Assembly (NCBI GenBank): GCA_937868555.1
Contig: CALMNI010000180.1
Coordinates: forward strand, 1 to 10,479
Direction of reading: 5' to 3'
Origin: an uncultured bacterium
Lineage (GTDB): Bacteria > Patescibacteriota > Patescibacteriia > Patescibacteriales > Patescibacteriaceae
Length of the DNA stretch: 10,479 nt
The notes beneath the pieces were generated by a model. It searched no databases. It saw only the letters and a list, made by a program, of their open reading frames with translations, and had not been told where the DNA came from. The first letter of the stretch is position 1, and every line of letters begins with the position of its first letter. This document shows positions 6,469-10,479 of this stretch, in pieces. The position numbers and the translations under genes were made by a program.

Positions 6469-7149
6469 TCAATTAGCGGTCAATTTGTTAATTAAATAAC
6501 TGACTCGAGCTAAATTCTTTTCATAATCCATGCGTACTGGACCAATAAGGCCAATTAATCCGGTATGTTCATGTCCTTTGTAACGACTTAAAATTGAACC
6601 GGAAAAGGAGCCAAAAGGGCTTTGCTGGCCAATAAGAATACGGGGCTTAAAATCAACAGTTTCAAAAATATCGCTGACTATTTCATCAACCCTATCAATA
6701 ATTGCGGAAATATCGTAAACCAAAGCCGGTTGATTAAATTCCGGCTGCTGTAAAAGGTTGGACAGACCGGTATAGTAAACATGATTTCGATGAAAGGCCC
6801 AAATTACGGCTAAGTTAGAAACATGAGCCAGTTTTTTGGCGATGTGCTTAGAACTTTGCTCATCATCAGTCTCTTCGCTGAAAAGCGCTTCTTCTTTTTT
6901 AGATAATGGCTTTTGTTCTAATTCAGAAACATATAAATTATACGCTTGTTCTGTTGGAACACGCCCGGCAGAGGTGTATGGCTGGGCAATCCAGCCCGCA
7001 GCCTCCAGTTCAGCCATCTCATTACGAACAGTGGCAGGACTGATATCCAAAGCATATTTTTCAACCACAGCGCTGGAAGCTACTGGTTGGCCGCTGCCAA
7101 TATGCTCTTGAATAATTATATTTAATATTAGCCTTTTTCTTTCATCCAT
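6469..7149 (-). CDS. hrcA: Heat-inducible transcription repressor HrcA, short form
   Basis: HrcA binds CIRCE operators and represses chaperone operons until heat or misfolding removes it. The N-terminal winged helix is clear (DISPATVRNEMAELEAAGWI, then QPYTSAGRVPTEQAY, about residues 35-72). The C terminus ends in the family block IGLIGPVRMDYEKNLARVSYLI. Between them the protein is much shorter than usual: about 226 residues against about 340, so most of the inserted dimerisation region is missing. Both ends are intact with no frameshift, so this is a compact form and not a fragment. The start is uncertain: ATG 7161 lies upstream of the predicted transcription start (about 7157), so ATG 7149 (MDERKRLILN) is chosen, on a leader of about 8 nt without Shine-Dalgarno. 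First gene of the operon, with a CIRCE overlapping its promoter. Confidence 0.95.
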   Translation of the reverse strand: MDERKRLILNIIIQEHIGSGQPVASSAVVEKYALDISPATVRNEMAELEAAGWIAQPYTSAGRVPTEQAYNLYVSELEQKPLSKKEEALFSEETDDEQSSKHIAKKLAHVSNLAVIWAFHRNHVYYTGLSNLLQQPEFNQPALVYDISAIIDRVDEIVSDIFETVDFKPRILIGQQSPFGSFSGSILSRYKGHEHTGLIGLIGPVRMDYEKNLARVSYLINKLTAN

Positions 7150-7163
7150 ACGTTTATACATCT

Positions 7164-7193
7164 ATTTTAGCAAAATTAGCAGTCACGTGTCAA
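7164..7193 (-). promoter_or_regulatory. Sigma70-type promoter of the hrcA heat-shock operon
   Basis: On the minus strand TTGACA (7188-7193) is followed after 18 nt by TAAAAT (7164-7169). The -35 hexamer sits inside the CIRCE spacer, so HrcA binding would block RNA polymerase directly. The start point is expected near 7157, giving an almost leaderless hrcA mRNA if ATG 7149 is used. Confidence 0.8.
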
Positions 7194-7202
7194 GAGTGCT
7201 AA
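7176..7202. promoter_or_regulatory. CIRCE operator (HrcA binding site)
   Basis: Minus strand: TTAGCACTC, 9-nt spacer, GACTGCTAA. This is the CIRCE inverted repeat with one mismatch in the second arm (consensus GAGTGCTAA) and the canonical 9-nt spacing. It overlaps the -35 of the hrcA promoter. It is the only CIRCE I find in the window; none precedes dnaK or dnaJ, which fits control of the whole operon from one site. Confidence 0.95.
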
Positions 7203-7218
7203 ATATACTTTTTATGCC

Positions 7219-7255
7219 AAAAATTTACCCCGCCTTCTTTAGTAGAAAACGGGGC
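7219..7255 (-). terminator. Rho-independent terminator after the NlpC/P60-like gene
   Basis: The minus transcript forms an 11-bp stem: CCCCG plus UUUUCU pairing with AGAAGG plus CGGGG around ACUAA, then UAAAUUUUU. Two U-G wobbles would be C-A mismatches on the plus strand, which supports the minus direction. The T run is 4 nt from the stem, so it is not a perfect form. It begins 7 nt past the stop at 7262 and insulates the heat-shock promoter. Confidence 0.7.
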
Positions 7256-7261
7256 AAAATA

Positions 7262-7903
7262 TTAGCGAAAATATTTAAAAATATCGTCTGATTGTTCAAT
7301 CATCTCTTTAGAATTTCTTAAAATGTAAACCTCAGCTGGATTAGTTGGTAAAAATCTTACTATTCTTAAATACGATTTAGTTTTAAGATACATATTCGCA
7401 TCTTCTTCAATTACTCCCTGTTCTTTATTTTTAGCATGTATTACAGTTCCTTCGCCGGTATATATGAGGGCATGGCCAATTCCTTTTTTGCTATTATTAT
7501 AATACCTACTTATGGGGCCGCTTTTATAAATAACATCAAGTGGTTCCAAATATTGTATTTCATTGGGAACAAGGACGGCGTTTGGAGAGTGCGCCTGTTG
7601 ATAACTCTTTTTGGGCAGCTTAATGCCGAGATAGTAACCATATATATAGCGCACTAAGGTTGAACAGCTAAAAACATATGGGGCTTCTGCGGGAACGGCT
7701 GACAGCTTGTACTGTGCGCCTAGCAAATTACGCAATTCTTCAATGACGTACTCAACTTTTAGATGCGCACAATTAAAGTTTTTATTGTTAAGTATTTTTA
7801 TTAATTTATGAGTTTTTGTGTGTAAAATCTTAGCATACTCGCCAAGGTCTACGGCACAGCCTCCAAACTCAGAGGTGGTATATACTTTTTTAAAGTAATC
7901 CAT
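7262..7903 (-). CDS. NlpC/P60-like cysteine hydrolase, no signal peptide
   Basis: This 213-residue protein looks like an NlpC/P60 cysteine peptidase or amidase, a family that mostly cleaves peptidoglycan stem peptides. The C-terminal domain shows FSCSTLVRYIYG with the likely nucleophile Cys80, GIKLPKKSYQQ as in NlpC enzymes, GHALIYTG with His144 and IHAKN with a possible third polar residue, His156. The usual FDCSGL reads FSCSTL, a divergence near the nucleophile. No signal peptide or membrane segment is seen, so export is not evident. The N-terminal 60 residues are unrecognised. The start at ATG 7903 has AGGAG 4 nt upstream (7908-7912). A longer frame reaching 8080 runs into mrdA and is rejected. 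It follows mrdA by 61 nt and ends before a terminator. Alternative: a non-peptidoglycan member of the NlpC/P60 superfamily. Confidence 0.8.
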   Translation of the reverse strand: MDYFKKVYTTSEFGGCAVDLGEYAKILHTKTHKLIKILNNKNFNCAHLKVEYVIEELRNLLGAQYKLSAVPAEAPYVFSCSTLVRYIYGYYLGIKLPKKSYQQAHSPNAVLVPNEIQYLEPLDVIYKSGPISRYYNNSKKGIGHALIYTGEGTVIHAKNKEQGVIEEDANMYLKTKSYLRIVRFLPTNPAEVYILRNSKEMIEQSDDIFKYFR

Positions 7904-7925
7904 TATTCTCCTTTTCTTTTCCCCT

Positions 7926-7954
7926 ACCTTACTAAAATAAGAGAACTTGGTCAA
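7926..7954 (-). promoter_or_regulatory. Possible promoter of the NlpC/P60-like gene
   Basis: In the mrdA to NlpC gap the minus strand has TTGACC (7949-7954), a 17-nt spacer and TAAGGT (7926-7931). The -35 is good, the -10 is poor. A start near 7919 would give a leader of about 16 nt containing the AGGAG. Co-transcription with mrdA remains possible. Confidence 0.4.
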
Positions 7955-7964
7955 TAGAAAAAGA

Positions 7965-9968
7965 TTAATGAGCAGCTTTGACTGGTGAGCTTGGCAGTGG
8001 ATTATTTCTTGTAAAATACCACTGCAAAAATTCACGAGCAATGGGCGTCGCGGCGCTACTCCCCTCTTTACCTTCTTCAACTAAAATAGTTATAACAATT
8101 TCTGGATTTTCATAAGGAGCAAAGCCAGTGAACCAGGCATGAGGATCTTTTTTTGATGACCATTGAGCCGTGCCCGTTTTACCAGCAGAACTTACAGGCA
8201 AAGAAGTTAGACTTCGCGCACTGCCCGTTAAAGCCGTCTCTCTCATTCCTTCCCGTACAACCTCAGTAACAGAGGGATCAACAATGTTTTTTGCTAATAA
8301 TTCAGGATCAATATGTCGTACTAAGCCCCCCTCGGCATTTTTTACGTCAGTTACAAGATGCGGCTTATACATTGCACCGCCATTGGCAAAATAACTAGTA
8401 TACTCGGCAACCTGCAAGGGAGTTACAATTAAATCACCCTGTCCAATGGCGACATGATACGTATCACCTATATACCAACTTTCTTTTTTTGTTGATTCTT
8501 TCCACTCTTTACTTGGAACAAAGCCTTCAGCCTCGTTAGGCAGGTCTATTCCCAAAGTTTTTCCTAACAAGAACTTTTTTAGATATGCAACCATCGTATC
8601 AATTCCTAACCCTTTAAAATCCCCATATCCTCCTCCTATGTAGTAAAAGAAGGTGTTAACCGATTCGGCAATAGCTTTTTTTACGTTGGACATCCCATGT
8701 CCTCCAGCTTTCCAATCGGGGAATGACCACTGTCCCACCCGCAATCCGCCCGTGCTTAAAAAAGCTGTCTGTGGGGTAATTATTTTTTCTTGCAAAGCCG
8801 CAGCCGCGATAATGGGCTTAATAGTTGAGCCGGAAGCATACTCCCCGCTAACCGCCCTATTAAATAATGGCTTATCAGGTGCCTCCTCTAAAGCGCTGTA
8901 TTCTTTTTGGGTGATCCCGCGGGCAAAAGTATTATTGTCAAAAGCCGGCAGGCTTACCATGGAGATGATCTCTCCCGTAGCGGGTTTTAAGACAATGCCA
9001 ACGCCGCGGCTACGATTCAGTGCTCGCAAATGCTCGGCCATTATTGCTTCAAGTTTTTGCTGTGCATCGGCGTCAACTGACAGTATTAGATTATTTCCTG
9101 GCACAGAGGCTGTTTCACTGACAACATTTTTCTCTTTCCCAAAAGCATCAACTTCGATTTGCTTGACGCCTGCTGTTCCGCGCACATAATTTTCCCATGA
9201 TTTTTCAAGCCCATTTTTTCCGGTGTAGTCTAGGGGGCTATAATTATTTGACCGGTCTTTTAGTTCATTTTCTGAAATTTTGCCTGTATATCCTAGAAGG
9301 TGGGAAAAAGAAAAACTAGGAAGTTGATACTCGCGGCGGTTTTTGCTTGAAATTGCAATGCCGGGCATGGAAAAAGATTCAAGATATATTTTTATTGCTG
9401 CTTCATAAGGAATATTGTCCGCGATGAAAAAAGGCTGATAATATTCAAGCTGCGATGGTTTTAAGGCTGCTAATGCTGCTTCAGTGTCCGCTAGTGAAAT
9501 ACGGTCGGACATAGCGGCTAGGCGCTGAAGCAAGGCATGTTTTTCGTCAGCGTTTTTTGGCAAATCGGCCGGAACGCAGGAAACAAGAAAAGTTGCGATA
9601 TTATGTACCAGCGGCTTGCCATTTCTATCATAAATAATGCCCCGACTCGCTTCTAGGCGTTCAAGGCGCAAACGATTGCCATTCGCCATTTGGCGGTAAT
9701 ACGATCCTTTGACTACCTGAAGCCATAATAAGCGAGAAGCAAGAATTAAAAATAAAACAGCCAATGTCCATTTAATGCTACGTATAAAAGTTTTATTAAG
9801 GCTGTCGCTGACGCTTTCTTCGCCTCGACCTGTTGGAGTGAAAGCATCTTCGACCCAATCGCGGTGAAACTTCCCTCCGAAGTTTCCATATTTTAAGCGA
9901 CCCTCCTGAATAACAAAAGGATCGGCGCCCGGGCTGGTACTATTATTTTTTTTTCGCGAAATCATCAT
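7965..9968 (-). CDS. mrdA: Penicillin-binding protein 2, peptidoglycan transpeptidase
   Basis: PBP2 cross-links peptidoglycan during cell elongation, working with RodA and the Mre proteins at the membrane. The 667-residue protein has a cytosolic N terminus, one membrane segment (about 66-86), a PBP dimerisation domain (about 105-290) and the transpeptidase domain. All catalytic motifs are present: S381-T-I-K384, S436-V-N438 and K597-T-G599. The class B PBP2 assignment rests on length, topology and the neighbouring mreD. The ATG at 9968 overlaps the mreD stop (ATGA), with a second in-frame ATG right after it. The N-terminal tail of about 60 residues before the membrane segment is longer than in many PBP2 proteins. 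It is followed by the NlpC/P60-like gene. Confidence 0.93.
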   Translation of the reverse strand: MMISRKKNNSTSPGADPFVIQEGRLKYGNFGGKFHRDWVEDAFTPTGRGEESVSDSLNKTFIRSIKWTLAVLFLILASRLLWLQVVKGSYYRQMANGNRLRLERLEASRGIIYDRNGKPLVHNIATFLVSCVPADLPKNADEKHALLQRLAAMSDRISLADTEAALAALKPSQLEYYQPFFIADNIPYEAAIKIYLESFSMPGIAISSKNRREYQLPSFSFSHLLGYTGKISENELKDRSNNYSPLDYTGKNGLEKSWENYVRGTAGVKQIEVDAFGKEKNVVSETASVPGNNLILSVDADAQQKLEAIMAEHLRALNRSRGVGIVLKPATGEIISMVSLPAFDNNTFARGITQKEYSALEEAPDKPLFNRAVSGEYASGSTIKPIIAAAALQEKIITPQTAFLSTGGLRVGQWSFPDWKAGGHGMSNVKKAIAESVNTFFYYIGGGYGDFKGLGIDTMVAYLKKFLLGKTLGIDLPNEAEGFVPSKEWKESTKKESWYIGDTYHVAIGQGDLIVTPLQVAEYTSYFANGGAMYKPHLVTDVKNAEGGLVRHIDPELLAKNIVDPSVTEVVREGMRETALTGSARSLTSLPVSSAGKTGTAQWSSKKDPHAWFTGFAPYENPEIVITILVEEGKEGSSAATPIAREFLQWYFTRNNPLPSSPVKAAH

Positions 9969-10479
9969 ACATATGGGGAACGTTGCGAGCTTGAAAGAAA
10001 AGCTGGGTGCAAACGTCTACTAACAGCATTTGAAATATAAAATATTGCTAACGCAAGAATAACAGTGTAGAAAAGCCCTAGGCATTCTCCGAGAAGGCCA
10101 TTTAAAAAACTTGGCACGACGTCACCTTGGACAATGGCTTGGCCTAAAAAAATTAAATCATAGATCAAGGCTGACGCCGCAGAAACAAAAGCGATTGAAT
10201 AGAGAGAACGATTCGTTGTCACCTTTTCAAATAAAAACCAAACAAGGGCTGTGACAACACATAAGGCCATGATGTGCCAGCCAAACCCTTCGAACGAAAA
10301 TAGTTCTAAAAAAACACCGCCGCCCAATGCCCACCATCCAGCCAAGCGAAGATTGCCTAATAAATATGCAAAAATAATGGCTAGTGGGAGAATGTGGAGG
10401 CGGAATAAGCCAAAAGGAAGATGGCTAAAAAAACCGACTTCAAGCAAGGAAACAAGTAATATAAGAAAAAAATAACCAA
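9965..10479 (-). CDS. mreD: Rod shape-determining protein MreD, 5' end beyond window
   Basis: MreD is a small membrane protein of the elongation machinery, working with MreC, MreB, RodA and PBP2. The visible part has about five hydrophobic segments (LPLAIIFAYLLGNL, the GWWALGGGVFLELFSF region, IMALCVVTALVWFLF, the SIAFVSAASALIYDLIF region and FYTVILALAIFYIS), and ends in a short basic and Ser-rich tail. An apparent TTG start at 10447 is probably not real: the frame stays open to the window edge and adds GYFFLILLVSLLEVGFF, which looks like the usual first MreD membrane helix. The gene is therefore treated as partial. Sequence similarity in MreD is low, so the name leans on topology and on the ATGA overlap with mrdA. 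mreB and mreC are expected upstream but are not in the window. Confidence 0.8.
   Translation of the reverse strand, partial: GYFFLILLVSLLEVGFFSHLPFGLFRLHILPLAIIFAYLLGNLRLAGWWALGGGVFLELFSFEGFGWHIMALCVVTALVWFLFEKVTTNRSLYSIAFVSAASALIYDLIFLGQAIVQGDVVPSFLNGLLGECLGLFYTVILALAIFYISNAVSRRLHPAFLSSSQRSPYV

Noticed and set aside
7904..8080. N-terminal extension of the NlpC/P60-like gene into mrdA
   Set aside because: The extension overlaps the mrdA 3' end in another frame, while ATG 7903 has a clear AGGAG site.
8653..9189. 178-codon plus-strand open frame opposite mrdA
   Set aside because: It overlaps the PBP2 transpeptidase region, whose motifs are intact on the minus strand, and the translated product has no recognisable pattern.
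9920..9945. GGCGCCCGGG-rich patch in the 5' part of mrdA as another palindromic repeat
   Set aside because: It lacks the GTCAT or CTGGATC ends and a convincing hairpin like those at 3476-3573 and 5927-5954.
1..10479. CRISPR array, tRNA, rRNA or transposase
   Set aside because: No regularly spaced direct repeats, cloverleaf candidates, rRNA-like stretches or transposase motifs were seen by eye.

Overview
The window looks like chromosomal sequence from a Patescibacteria (Candidate Phyla Radiation, Parcubacteria-like) bacterium. This is inferred from very tight gene packing, an unusually short HrcA (about 226 residues where about 340 is usual), and a DUF3467 protein placed inside the DnaK operon. 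TGA is used as a stop (hrcA, mreD), so this is not one of the CPR lineages that recode TGA. All supported genes lie on the minus strand, so transcription runs from high to low coordinates.

Region 7262-10479 is a cell-shape and wall block. It holds the 3' part of mreD, mrdA (penicillin-binding protein 2, ATGA overlap with mreD) and a cytosolic NlpC/P60-like protein with its own Shine-Dalgarno site, a possible promoter and a terminator.

Region 2040-7202 is a complete heat-shock operon: CIRCE operator and sigma70 promoter, then hrcA, grpE, hsp20, dnaK, a DUF3467 gene, dnaJ and a terminator. HrcA should repress its own operon through the CIRCE. DnaK, DnaJ and GrpE form the folding machine, and Hsp20 is a holdase that hands substrates to it. 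Two palindromic repeat loci sit in the operon: one is translated in frame at the Hsp20 N terminus, and one is a pair of hairpins in the dnaK-DUF3467 gap.

Region 1-2041 holds two AT-rich genes for exported proteins of unknown function. Each has its own promoter, a GGAG-type ribosome binding site and a signal peptide. A clear terminator separates them. They may be distant paralogues and look like an accessory pair next to the conserved operon. The gene at the left edge continues outside the window.

No rRNA, tRNA, CRISPR array, insertion sequence or integrase was seen. No gap longer than 300 bases exists; the largest are 554-746 and 1893-2093, and both are described through their promoters and terminators.
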